Shown: one piece after another, positions 36,282 through 47,810 of the stretch | Position numbering within the stretch: the first letter of the stretch is position 1 | Layout of the letters: the number at the start of each line of letters is the position of its first letter | DNA from: Ciona intestinalis | Lineage: Eukaryota > Chordata > Ascidiacea > Phlebobranchia > Cionidae | Assembly (NCBI RefSeq): GCF_000224145.3 | Contig: NC_020177.2 | Coordinates: 2,066,325-2,130,324 of the forward strand | DNA length: 64,000 nt | Direction: 5' to 3' | The notes under the pieces: generated by a model | Seen by the model: the letters and a program-made list of their open reading frames with translations, nothing else | The model's database searches: none | What the model was told of the DNA's origin: nothing | Made by a program: the position numbers and the translations under genes

Positions 36282-36827
36282 TAGTTTTTTTACCTTTATC
36301 CGTTTCGCACAACGTGATTGGTTAAAATCGCCTATAAAATTCTGATTTTTTTAATATTGTTGATTAGAATTCATTAACATCCTACAAGCAATTTTAAATA
36401 CGTGTTGACCGTGTTCATTCACTGAGCAATAAAGCCGATTCCATTTATGACAGTCACAGCAAGGATATATGGCGCAATCAATATATGAATATTTCCGAGT
36501 TTTTAAACAGACACTATTTTAAAGAAAGTGAGCTCGCATACGATGTTTTAAATATTGCATTAGTCCGTATATTTTAAGTGGTTGGCTCACTGTAAAAGGT
36601 TGTCTGTGTTTTGGGCTACAGCAGGTACTGAACGGCACAAGATTTGATTCATCGGCCTGGGGCAAAAACCTTAACCCAAAGCTGTTTTGCATATATCGTA
36701 GGCAGAACACGGAAGAAAAAAAAATCGATTTTGTGTTTAAGACATCTATAAAAATGAGAAAATTTATTAATGTGTCAGGTCTTGAACGAGCCACATATCT
36801 AAGATGAGTCTCAATGAGCGTATTTGA
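36282..36827. other. Central spacer between the BPI blocks
   Basis: About 550 bp with no counterpart in the window and no recognised gene. Together with the flanking first exons it should hold the right BPI promoter. Confidence 0.5.
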
Positions 36828-37037
36828 ACCTTAGCAAAATGTTCAAATTGCCACGCAAATATTTCAGTTTAAATATTTGTTCAGAACAAAGTTTTTCGAC
36901 TTGTCATTTTTTAAACAAAAGTTGGAGAAAAAAATATTTGAAGCGTTGTACGAAATAAACAAGTCGTTTCTATATTATTTTATTTTTATTTTATATTTTT
37001 GGATAGCATTTCGTAAAACGATTTGGGTAAATTTTCT

Positions 37038-40000
37038 ATGACAAATATGAAGTTCGTTGGTTTGTTTTTCGCGATAGCAATGACAATTCAACTAAGTTGT
37101 GTGTCTCGATGTGAGGGGCAAGCTGGGATGAAGATAAAAGTCAACAATCGAGGTCTAGGATTTGGTAAGTGGTATAATTTAAACTTTCCAATTGTGTGGG
37201 TATGCATTGTTTTTATGGTGGACAATTTATGTATAGGCATTATACCCAATGTGTAATGCGGCGACATAGACTTAGCCATTAATGACATTTGACTCTTTTT
37301 GATTGTTCATTACGACTTATAGCATTTCTATTTTTTTATATTAATCAGTGGGACGAAAAAATCGTTTTCCATTACAGTGTCCTACTTTTTGTTAATAAAT
37401 CTTGTGTGTGCTTATTTTATTCATTAGGTCCTTTTAATTGAGCAATTATTGGGCCCTAATTTCCCGCTTTCTTTGCCGAACAAAAATTGCATGAATCTCA
37501 GTTTTATCTTTATAACCATTTTTTCCAGAAAAAGTATTCTTTATCGTAAAAACATTTTTGACATAACCGAAATTTCATGTGGAGCTTTTCAGTTGCCATT
37601 AAATTTTGCAGTAACTGATGTTGTTAAAAGACTGGCTCGAAGTTACGTCACAAGCAACTCGAATCTCGGCAGCTACAGTGGGAGATACAGTATTGCAAGT
37701 TACAACTTTAACAAGTGAGGTTAACATTAAACTTAGATAGAAAACTCTTTGCTCCGCCGCCGTGGAATTTGTCCACAGCATTAAGGATGTGTGGATCAAC
37801 ACATTAAACGGCCATGACTCCAACTCAGTGGTCACTCATGGGTTGTCGAAATTAACACACAGAAATAAGAGGGCAAACAAAAAAAGATAATCACCTACAT
37901 AGGTATAACTTGTAAAGTTGTAATTGGGCACAATTGGGTGTATGAAATATAGCAACTGTCGCCCGCGCGCGGTTAAGTAAGTGTCATTCATTCATCCATC
38001 TCATCATTTATTCATTCATTCATCCATTTATTCAATTTGTATCATTTAATGTACCCTAGCGACTGCGCCCTTTTTTGCTGTTGTGAGCTCTATATTTTTT
38101 GGAGAACGTGTATTATTGACTAATGTCGAGGCGCTACACGCGATAATCAAATAGACGATTTAGCTTCTTATTTTTAAAATATATGGCTATGCTCACATTT
38201 AAAGTTTGTACAGAGCATAAACTACTTTTACGCTGACCTTTTTACGTATAAAATTGTATTCATACAATAAATAGTGTGCATGTGAAATGAAACATCTCAA
38301 TTTCAACTGATGTTTCAGCATACGAGTCACAAGATTTTCTTTCGGGAGTATTGGCATTACGACGTCATCACCAAACGTGATCACACTTCGAATTCGATCA
38401 GCATCTTTTGCAATGAGGGGCAATTGGCATATCAACTACCGTGTTTGGTTGTAAGATACTTTTTTCTTGTGTATACATGACAAACATTTTTTATTTTTCA
38501 TTAAATTGTTTGAAATAAAAATTGCAAAATCCGTTTTAAAAACTGTTTTTGAGCTATAATATTTAACATTTGCTGTGAAGGACCATATAATAATGTGGGG
38601 TAAGATAAGGACGCACCTTTAGCAAAAAATATCCAAATATCCCGATCGTGTTTTAAACAATTAACAACGGTCTGTGGGATTCGTGAAAATACAGTTTTTT
38701 AATTCTTTGAATAATCTTGGTTTACTACCAAATGGGACGAGAAAATAGAATGAAAACTTGTCCCATCTTACCCCACTTTACTATAGTTGTTTATTCATTG
38801 CAACCGATGTTTTCCAGTGTTAGCGTTAATAATGACGGCAGCTTCACAGCGGATGCGACTGGTGTGGATCTCACTCTTTCTATGCGGGTGGGGAGAGACC
38901 GAAACGGTCGACCAACCGTACGTATATGTACCTTATTTTTAATTTAAATGAATATGAAATCAGGGTCGAATTGCAACAAGTGTCTTACAATCTGCACTAT
39001 TTAAGGATAGATTTAAACCGTTATATATAGTACAATGGAGGAAGATAGGACAATTAAGACATATTGCCAAATATTTCCAAAATTAAAATAGATGACGGTT
39101 TTTGGGTAATACCACGAATTAGTACTATCATTTTACAAATTCGAAAACACCCGGGATACGATGGGACAGTTTAAAATCATTGTTAATTTTGATTATTAAG
39201 TGTATTTATAAATAGGAATATACGTAAATAACAAGAAATAATACTGTACGCGTTTAAAATTAGGTCTAAACATTCATTTTCTTGCCCTACTGCTATAGTT
39301 TTTAACATGTTACCTGTACATTATATTATTGCATAACAATTGGTATTGTTTGAACGACAATGGGTAATGTTCGAACATCAATGGATAAATATTATATCCT
39401 ACAAATGTATATGAACTTGTATTAACAGAATATTGACTATAACTATTGATAAAGTTTTTATTTTTGCTACAAATTAGGTATTACTACTCTGTTTTTGGCC
39501 TAAGCCACTTCTCATAAATTATCACCAAGTGCAAAAGATCAAATTTCGAATATATTTTAAAAATATTACCTTTTTATTAGATCAGTATCTTATAGTTGAA
39601 TAAAACCTGAGTTATAAATTACTAAATTAAAAGCAAATCTTTCAAAGTTTGGCAATGAAAACATACAAAACTACAATGTGGGGGAAGGTGGGACTCTAAA
39701 TTGAAATATATTTACATTAGCAGTATTCTGCAACTTGTAGTTAACCTACCGAATTTAACAGGCTGTGCTAGTTTCTTTGCCATGTAAACTTCATATATAT
39801 AACGTTAAACCGATATTTTGTTGTTGTTTTTATCTCAAATTAAAGTCATATTCACCCCTGCCTATTTTCCTCATGTTTATATCTAAGTGTTTTTTACAAA
39901 ACTAAAAGTTTTTTAAGACAAAATAAAACTGTACAAAATATTCAAGGTTATTTTATGAAGCTATGAAACTAGTTTAATCGTTCGCACACGCAAACTAAAA

Positions 40001-43000
40001 AATGTTTTACCTGTTTAAAGTATACTGTTTCTATTTTACATATTTTTTTAATATTTAAAAACAGTAATCAGCTTTGACGGGCGTTTTATAAAGTCGTGAT
40101 AATACTGTAGAATAATTCTGTGACCTTATTTTCCTGATTATCATTAAATGCGGGGTCCGTAAAAAGAAAATTAAAAAAAAAGTCTCGTCTGACAAAGTGT
40201 CCCATCTTCCCCCACCCTATTATATTTACGAACAGATTCAAGTAATAGCTACATATATATGTTCATGAATGTTTATGCGAATCAGCACCCATATGACTGC
40301 TAAACCTCAAGCGTATAGACGAACACACGTCGTGAAATTTCCTGCGTGGCCGCACGAAACCGTTTGATGCCGGAGGACGGAGGTCTTTTTAGATTACGAG
40401 CATTAAATTTCTAACAAACGCAGATAAGTTCTACTTCAAGTTGCTCAGCCGATATTGGAAACATGAACACTCGGGTGTCGGGCTCCAGTTTATCATTCTT
40501 GTACAATATTCTTTTGAGGTTTAACTCAAATAGCGTTCGCAACACATTCGCTGCAAGGGTAATATTTGAATTATTATGTTCACCACAAAAAATGAAACTT
40601 TCCTTACCTTTTTTTCAGATCTGCCCAACTGTTAAGTCAGCGATCCAAAGTCGGGCAAATTCTATTTTAAGAAACTTGAATGGTAAAATTTGTTAACTTT
40701 GCATTCACTATTTGAATCACTTTTCAAACCATTTTGTAACTTCAGCATTTTAATGTATAAGTGACCTATACACGGACAATGCTAAACTATATAGCATAAA
40801 CAGTTTAATAAATTCACAAATACCCCAGAGGTCTTAAAGCAATCACAAAATTTGAAAATGTACGTTTATATGTTTTTATGGTATACATTTTAGCGTTGTA
40901 AATAACATTCAAATATAACCATTTGTTTATTCTTGACTTACGACACATACGTACATATAGTTAACTATGCGCTGACCACCACGACAAGCATTGACCTGGC
41001 TCTCTCCCGCCCACCAACGACAGCTTCAAACCAAATAACTGTGTTCTCAAGAGGACGCTGTTTCCCAACTAACAACCCTTCAATGACGTAAGTTTAATGC
41101 GAAAGTCCGGCGTCGTGGCACAGTTGATTACCCCCGCATGCATAGAACCCACATGTTGTGGGTTCAAGCCTCGTTGCTGCTACCGTTGTGAGCGTATGTG
41201 TACTTGGGCAAGGCACTTAACGGCAATTGCTCTAACGCAGTGGTCAATAATGGGTTTTCTAAATTGCATACAATGTATATAAAAAAAGTTTCATGCAAAA
41301 AATGGAAACACGGAGTGATATTCTCGTCTTATACCGACTAAACTAGTCGCCGCCTTTTTAATTTGCCCGCCAAAAACTTATATTTTACAGCCTATAGCTT
41401 ATGTAATGCACCGAATTTTAGTCGGCCTTTTAGTAAATAAGACAATACACCAACTAATTTTTAGTCGACTGACTAAATAACGAGGTAATCATATAGTGAA
41501 CCCGACATACTCACTTTATTCGGTAGGCGAGAACAACAGCACCTGACTTGGTCTCAAAATTGCCCCTAAATAAAATTCGTATAGATTTAAGTGTCGGTAA
41601 TTTGTTTGATTACCATCGACAGAATTCCAGTAACGGCAGAAAATTTGCCAGAATTTCAAATGACGTCATCTCATATGATCCGCATGATCGTTGGGGATTA
41701 CGTCATAAACACATTTCTTTACGTACAATGGGTTTTGGGAAGCTGGGATTTCTGGTTTGACCCGGACGCAGTAAGTAAACCATAAAACATTAATATATAT
41801 TGTTTTACATAAAACACCATAATATATTGCTCCAACCTAGTGGTCCTTAATGGGTTGTCCAAATTATCACCCATACATAAAAAAATAATAATCCGGCGCC
41901 GGGGCAAAGTGGTAAGCGCGCCTGCCTGTAACCCAGAGGTATAATGGGTTCAAGGCTCGTTGCTGCTACCATTGTGGGCGTATGTGTTCTTGTGCAAGAC
42001 ACTTAACGGCAATTGCTCTTTATGAAATTTAGGAGAAAATTCGTTCACTATATTTTAAACAAACCAGTTGTCATTGGATGATTAAAATATAGATGAGATT
42101 ATAGAACAAAACGTTAAAAGGGACAATCTATGTCAGTTTTGTTGCACAAACTCGTCAATAATTGCGTTTTCATCTTTGATCTCACGCTTTGCCCTAGCAA
42201 GCTCATTGTCCCAAAAACCCCAACCCCCACGACGACCACCGCGATTCTGTCGACTATAACGACCACCACCGCCACTCCGTCCACTAAAATAAATTGTTTG
42301 AATTATTACTTGGTTTCGTGCTTAGTGATAGTAGGGTGCGGAAAGACAACAAATCATATCCAAATATCCTGATCGTGTTTTAAACAATTAACAACGGTCT
42401 ATAGGAGTCGTAAGGATACGGTTTTATAATTCTTTGAATTCTCTTTGTTTAGTGTCAGTGTGACGGGAAGATAGAACGAAAAGGTGTCACATCTCCCCCC
42501 CCCCCCACCCTACTATATTTATAGTCGGCTGGTGGGACAACCTAAAGGTTTAACCACGGGTGTATGCTACCAGCATATATACCGAGGGCGATCATTTACC
42601 CCACAATCCATTTATTTGAATGTTTAATTTAATAAGCCAAAAATATAGGGCTGTTTTAACCATAGAAATAAAAAAGAATAGAACGCACATCTCAAATGTC
42701 GGTAAAGGAGAGAGCATGATACACTCTCTCTTTTTCACGACTCGTTCCCGTTTACTATTGTAGTCAATGGAAGCCAGGGCGTTTTATGTAGTTTTTCTTC
42801 GTTTTTTGACTTAACTTAAGTTTATAGGAAAAAAATAACTATTTTCAAACATATGTATATATATATATATGTTGGCGGTCACGCCAATGGTCACGTGAAT
42901 AGAAAAAAGAATAAATCACGGTTTTAGGCAGTTGCGCATTCTACTCTTTTTTATTTCCGTGGTTTTAACCGCCAGTGTTATAAAGGGCGTCAATATATGG

Positions 43001-46000
43001 TCCGCGCTAGGAATACACCTAAACTGCTCAGAAAATAAGGGGCCTGTTGACGCGAATAATGCCCATTATAATGCATTGTTTCGTCACGGTTTTATGAATG
43101 GAATTTAGTTCTTTTTCAACCTTAATACAATTGAGCCTGTATATTTGCATTTGTGGTTAGTTTTAATTAATTTTGTTGTTATAATAAAAGTTTGAGCGCG
43201 TGTACACGTAGTTTTGCACACCACTGTTATTGTGTGACTGTTTAACATAGATTAGTTTCGCTAAAACATCATGAAATCGCGGTAAAACAACTTGATTTTC
43301 ACATTTAACCATACAGAACGTTCTATTCGTTCGGACGAAAGTGGTTTCTAACATGTTCTTGGGCTGTTACTGATGGCTGGCATATCATAGATGACAAATA
43401 CATTATCGAAATCTAATTAAAAAAAGCATAACATGTTTTAATGTCAGAAATATACACTTTTATTCCTTGCAAGCAAGCCTTTAACTATAGCACTAATACC
43501 CTTTGACAAATAAGACGTAACTGATCAGTTTTTTAAATTAAACGAACCGTTTTTAAAAAAACCCACTATGGCAATGACATTGCGTAAATATTTTGCGGGT
43601 CTTAAGAATAAACATTTTAATTTTGGCCTTAGATAAAAAGCAATATATCGTAGGATACACAACAGATAAAACACTTCCATTTTTACAACTTTTGGTATAA
43701 TATAGTACGGTGGTGGAAAATGGTACACCTTTTATTCTATTTTCACGTCCCATTTGGTAGTAAACAAAAAACGTTCAACGATTTATAAAATCTTATTCTC
43801 ACGACTTCCATAGACCGTTGTTATTTGTTTAAAATATCATCAGGATGTTTGGATGTTATTTGCTAAAGGTGTCTTCCCCTACCCTAATATATATATTCCA
43901 AACATCCGGTTTCGGACACCAGGACATTTCTCGTTTACAGTATAAAACAAAATCAAATTCGTTTTGCTTTCCTTTTAATATTGTACTCTTTTTCTTTTGA
44001 CAGCTTGCTGGATTTCCGCCAACAGGGTTCGAAAATGTCCTAGGAAACAGGTGTGTTGTGTATACGCATGCGGCTTTACTGTAGTTTAACATCGTTTTAT
44101 TAAACCAAAAAATCTCGCAGTAACAACACAGTTGTCCAATTGTGAAATTAGGTGCAGTAGCTTAAAAATAAGCGTGCACAACCTCCATTATGCACGCTTG
44201 TTTTTTGCATGACTGACAATTTGGAAAATTCCTTATTGCGTCGAAGCATTCACTGTTATATCATAAACGCGAAGAAGGTGGCAGCATAGAGCTCCGAATC
44301 CTTATATTTTGGTTACGGAGCTAATTTTTGAATGCTGATTGTTTACTACGGGACGAGCAAACGGAATAAAATAGTGTCCCATCGTCCCCATCCTACTATA
44401 GATACTGTGTGACGAAATTAAGGGATAGATCTTAAATCTTAAAGCAATATCAAAACTTTCCAGATTTGAACCATATATTTAAAATTACACTTTCTATCTA
44501 TAAATGGACACTTTATACTTTCCAGGCCCCTTCGGTTTTTCGTACACCCCAGCGAGAGCCCTGTTGCTCGCACAACATCGGAGAATGTGAATATAACAGC
44601 CAAGTTTGACCTTGTTACTTTTGTAGTGGCTGAAAACGGTAGATTGAACGATGTTCTCAACATTTCAATAGTAAGCGAACTATGGTTGATTATGTATCGA
44701 AAACTAAAATTATCCTGGCTGGCTGTGGTGCGTTTATGTTGTTTATTTGGTGTGTTTACTACACATGTATTCAGTCGATTCTTTACACGTTAAATGTCAA
44801 AATAATATTCCTGCTTATGTACGTGATCGTGATTTTTTGTGTAAAAGATAAATCTATAGTTTATCACAGATCAGCACGCGAATTTTAGTCTTTGATTCTT
44901 CGTGATATTTTATTATATATATATATATATAGTGCTCTGGGGTAAGATGAACACCTTTAGCACATAATATCCCAATATCCTGATCGTGTTTTAAACAATT
45001 AACCATGGTTTATATGGGTCGTGAGAATAAGGTTGAATAATTATTTGAACGTTCTATGTACTACCAAAATACACGAGAAAATATATTAAAAATGTGTCCC
45101 ATCTTTTCCCACCCTACTATATATATATGTATGTACCTCAAAACTAAACTAAAACTGGTTGTCTTATCATGATACAGGCAGCTAGTTTGACTGGTAATGT
45201 GACAGTGGAGAATGGTAATCTGCGTAGTCAGATCGGTTCAATAACCACCAAGTCAACCGTGTCCAGTTCCAAGATCGGGTTTCCCATCCCCGTTGTACTG
45301 GTTAATCAGATTGTGAACGAAATAGCTCAGAGGTTGTTGCCAAGATTAAATGGTGAGTTTTTAAATTAAGACTGAGAGTCTAAGTTACATTTCGTCTAGG
45401 TCTTATAATCACAAAAACGGACACAATGTGTTATAATTTCCATCACGCCCACATAGTTCATTATAAGACATCGATTGAATTGAGTAATAATATACCATCG
45501 CAAGTTATATACATAGTACTGTGGGATAAGATCGGACACCTATAGCAGATAATATCCAAATATCTTGATCGTGTTTTAAACAATTAACAGCGGTCTATGA
45601 GAGATATGGTTTTATAATTTTTGAATGTTCTTTGTTTACTACCTATATAAAGAAAGCCGCATTAAAAAATAAAACTCTATATTCTTTACAAATATGTTTA
45701 TGGTTTATTTTAGTTGTGTACCTTTTATCAGTTTTAAAGTTTTCTTGTAATACCTCTTCTTTTAGCTGTTTCAATGACGCAGAAAACAATATCACTGCCG
45801 GTGGGGTTCGCGGCTTCAAATGTCGTCGTTAACACGGTGGAGGTGGGTGCATGCGTTTGAATTAACATGACTTTACAATTCTTTGAAACCACTGAAGTTT
45901 CCCTTAACAGCAGTTATCAAATGTTCCAAAAACTTCAAGTTTATATCTCACTTATTCCAGATACCCTCGCATTTACTTTATAATAGCCCCAAAACTATAG

Positions 46001-46473
46001 GGGCCCTAGATTTATCCCGGTGCATCTCTATCGAATTCCCTTTTTTTATAAATATGACCAAACTGCTGTCTCGCGGTGTTTTGACCTTTAATATGTATAG
46101 TGGGGTGGAGTAAGAGACATGTTCTCATTCAATTTTTTTGTCCTATTTGGTAGTAAACATAGAATATTTACCACATTACATAACCACAGCCCCGCGACTT
46201 TAAAAAGAGCGTTGTTAAATGTTCAAAACACGATCAAGAAATATGGGATTAAGGGGCTAATGGTATCCCATCTTACCCACAATACACTATAACAAACGAA
46301 GGCAAACAATTACTATACTGCAGCTGTGGTAAAAGTCCCTTCAAACGACACCAATGTCTATTATGAACTAAAATATGCTCGTTACATTACGTTCAAATGC
46401 TTCGGTAACGCTTGTTTTATTTTACTTGCAGCACGGTTTGGAGATAGCAACCGATATGACACATGCCGGTTAA
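37038..46473 (+). CDS. BPI/LBP-family lipid-binding protein, right copy, intact
   Basis: Thirteen exons, all in phase with GT/AG borders: 37038-37164, 37612-37714, 38319-38450, 38818-38917, 40424-40558, 40619-40682, 40961-41087, 41623-41770, 44004-44050, 44526-44670, 45178-45352, 45766-45842 and 46432-46473 (TAA): 1422 nt, 473 aa, close to BPI and LBP. Residues 1-28 form the signal peptide. KIKVNNRGLGFG matches the mature BPI start. Exon 4 (GVDLTLSMRVG) matches the central strands of the N-terminal barrel. Cys161 and Cys201 are spaced like the conserved disulfide. Exon 8 (HMIRMIVGDYVINTFLYVQW) begins the C-terminal barrel. Exon 9 is 36 nt shorter than in the left copy, an in-frame loss of 12 residues. 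A second in-frame ATG at 37047 may be the real start, being the one aligned with the left copy. Likely a secreted pattern-recognition or lipid-transfer protein; ligand not readable. Confidence 0.92.
37740..38036 (+). mobile_element. SINE variant
   Basis: Inverted counterpart of the 31940 and 35066 elements, in BPI intron 2, with a TTCA-type tail; insertion older than the duplication. Confidence 0.8.
38586..38785 (+). mobile_element. Cimi-1-like MITE copy
   Basis: Intron 3 of the right BPI gene; orthologous in position to 31441-31612 and 34318-34515. Confidence 0.88.
39028..40223 (+). mobile_element. Long (~1.2 kb) relative of the MITE
   Basis: Ends TAGTACAATGGAGGAAGATA and GTGTCCCATCTTCCCCCACC. 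The interior shares blocks with 25312-26068 and, inverted, with 47220-47810 (CTGATTATCATTAAATG; GTTTAAACCTG-like). No open reading frame of note. Specific to BPI intron 4 of the right arm. Confidence 0.75.
41106..41290 (+). mobile_element. SINE head and body fragment
   Basis: Begins in the tRNA-like head (CGTCGTGGCACAGTTGATTA); B box GGTTCAAGCCTCG; ends AATTGCATACAATGTATA. Mirrors 29690-29872. Confidence 0.75.
41820..42022 (+). mobile_element. Two SINE fragments in tandem
   Basis: 41820-41880 is a body piece (TTGCTCCAACCTAGTGGTCC). 41893-42022 is a head (GGGGCAAAGTGGTAAGCGCG, B box GGTTCAAGGCTCG) ending in AACGGCAATTGCTC. The head break is close to the nested-gene exon. Confidence 0.7.
42133..42283 (-). 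pseudogene. Nested Arg/Gly-rich precursor, copy C, exon 2 only
   Basis: Minus-strand exon 42283-42133 encodes a Gly/Arg-rich part, GGWGFWDNELARAKR and an acidic tail. The old TAA is CAA, adding two residues before TGA. No exon 1 with signal peptide exists in the rest of this BPI intron (42284-44003). Homology to the left arm ends next to the old exon 1 (GTTATAAAGGGCGTCAATAT near 42980), then unrelated sequence follows. Without a signal peptide this copy is probably dead, unless another upstream exon is used. Confidence 0.75.
42329..42518 (+). mobile_element. Cimi-1-like MITE copy
   Basis: Intron of nested copy C; the right end has an expanded C run (13 C). Confidence 0.8.
43703..43890 (-). 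mobile_element. Cimi-1-like MITE copy
   Basis: BPI intron 8 of the right arm, upstream of exon 9; diverged ends. Confidence 0.78.
44315..44400 (+). mobile_element. Cimi-1-like MITE, right part
   Basis: GTTTACTACGGGACGAGC to CCATCGTCCCCATCCTACTA; counterpart of 22579-22750 with the other half lost. Confidence 0.7.
44930..45122 (+). mobile_element. Cimi-1-like MITE copy
   Basis: Full length between BPI exons 10 and 11, preceded by a TA repeat. Confidence 0.85.
45514..45645 (+). mobile_element. Cimi-1-like MITE, left two thirds
   Basis: Counterpart of 21500-21692; stops after TTGTTTACTACC. Confidence 0.78.
46098..46290 (-). mobile_element. Cimi-1-like MITE copy
   Basis: Between BPI exons 12 and 13. 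In opposite relative orientation to the copy in the matching left intron (20861), so probably an independent insertion. Confidence 0.78.
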
Positions 46474-46789
46474 TTGTAAAGAATGCGGACGTACTTTTAC
46501 CTTTATCAATCAGTTGCAAAATAAATTTCTGTAAAGAGAGTACGTTTGGTTGTTTGGTCAATAAGATAATAACAGGACGTATATGTAACGTCCGTTGAAT
46601 TGCGCTAGCCAGTCTTAGCCGGAATAGGTGACGTAATATCCGGAACATTTGTATAATTAACATTTCATCTGAAATGTTAGACAAGTGGTCTACATCCTGC
46701 CTTTTGTAAATTTATTAGTTATAGTGGTATAGCACAATAATACCACATGTGTAAGAACAGAAAGAAAAGGGCAAACGCAGCATTTTTAT

Positions 46790-47075
46790 ATGCTGACCCC
46801 CGTGACTATTCCCCCCGGCTACTTCCCCGCCGTGACTATTCCCCTTTCAGACTATTCCCCCCCGGCTATTCCTCCCCGGGGAACTAGCCGGGGGCGAAAT
46901 AGCCCCAGGGGAATAGTCTTGGGGGGCAAATTGCCGGAGGGGAATAGTCACGGGGGGGAGATAGCCAGGGGGAAATAGTCATTGGGGGGAATTAGCCGGG
47001 GGGGAATAGTTATTGGGGGGAATTAGCCGGGGGGGAAATAGCCAGGGGGAATTAGCCGGGCGGGAAATAGTCGGT
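46790..47075. repeat. GC-rich minisatellite with inverted halves
   Basis: 46796-46875 is C-rich (ACTATTCCCCCCCGGCTATT) and 46876-47070 is the G-rich complement (GGGGAATAGTC and GGGGGAATTAGCCGGGG units, 16-20 bp each). The left arm has unrelated sequence here, so this is a right-arm insertion. The strand switch allows a long hairpin, and the G runs could form quadruplexes. Confidence 0.85.
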
Positions 47076-47219
47076 TGTACGCGTCGGGGCGCTTGTTCGT
47101 AATTTCCCGTGATGGTTATAGAGCACGCTGTGCTTGCACAGATTGTAGGTTTTAAATCAATATGTGGAAACCTCTGCAAGTTACGTTAATACGCAGTCCT
47201 ATATACGTTTATATATGTA

Positions 47220-47810
47220 TAGTAGGGTGGGGGAAGATGGGAACCTTTATCAGACGAGACTTTTTTTTTAATTATCTTTTTACGGACCCCCCACTTATTG
47301 ATAATCAGGATTCAGGAATATAAGGTTACAGAATTATTCCACAGTATTATCACGACTTTATAAAACGCCCGTCAAAGCTGATCACTGTTTTTAAATATTA
47401 AAAAAAATATGTAAAATAGAAACAGTATACTTTGAACAGGTAAAAAATGCGAAATAGTAAGGTGCCTTTTTGTAATGCTCGCTAAATCATAGTAAAGTCA
47501 ATGATTTTTTTAGTTTGCGTGTGCAAACGATTAAACTATTTTCATAGCTTCATAAAACAACCTTGAATATTTCGTACAGTTTGATTTTTTCTCATGAAAC
47601 TAGTTTTAGTTTTGTAAAAAACACTGAGATATAAGCATGAAGAAAACAGGTAGGGGTCAATATGACTTTAATTTGAGATAAAAACAACAAAAAAATATCA
47701 GTTTAACGGTATATATATAAAGTTTACATGACAAAGAAACTAGCACCGCCGGTTAAACTCGGTAGTTTAATTACAAGTTGCAGAATACTGCTAATGTAAA
47801 TGTTACGTAA
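47220..47810 (+). mobile_element. Long MITE relative, 3' truncated
   Basis: Starts AGTAGGGTGGGGGAAGATGG and matches the reverse complement of 39700-40223. It begins within a few bases of the end of the inverted-duplication homology. Confidence 0.75.

Larger units (their letters stand above)
36828..47217 (+). repeat. Right arm of large inverted duplication
   Basis: Reverse-complement partner of 20080-33201. It is shorter because most of the nested peptide genes' interval is missing. It gained a GC-rich minisatellite at 46790-47075 and a 1.2 kb MITE relative at 39028-40223. Homology ends at about 47217, exactly where another MITE relative begins. Confidence 0.92.
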
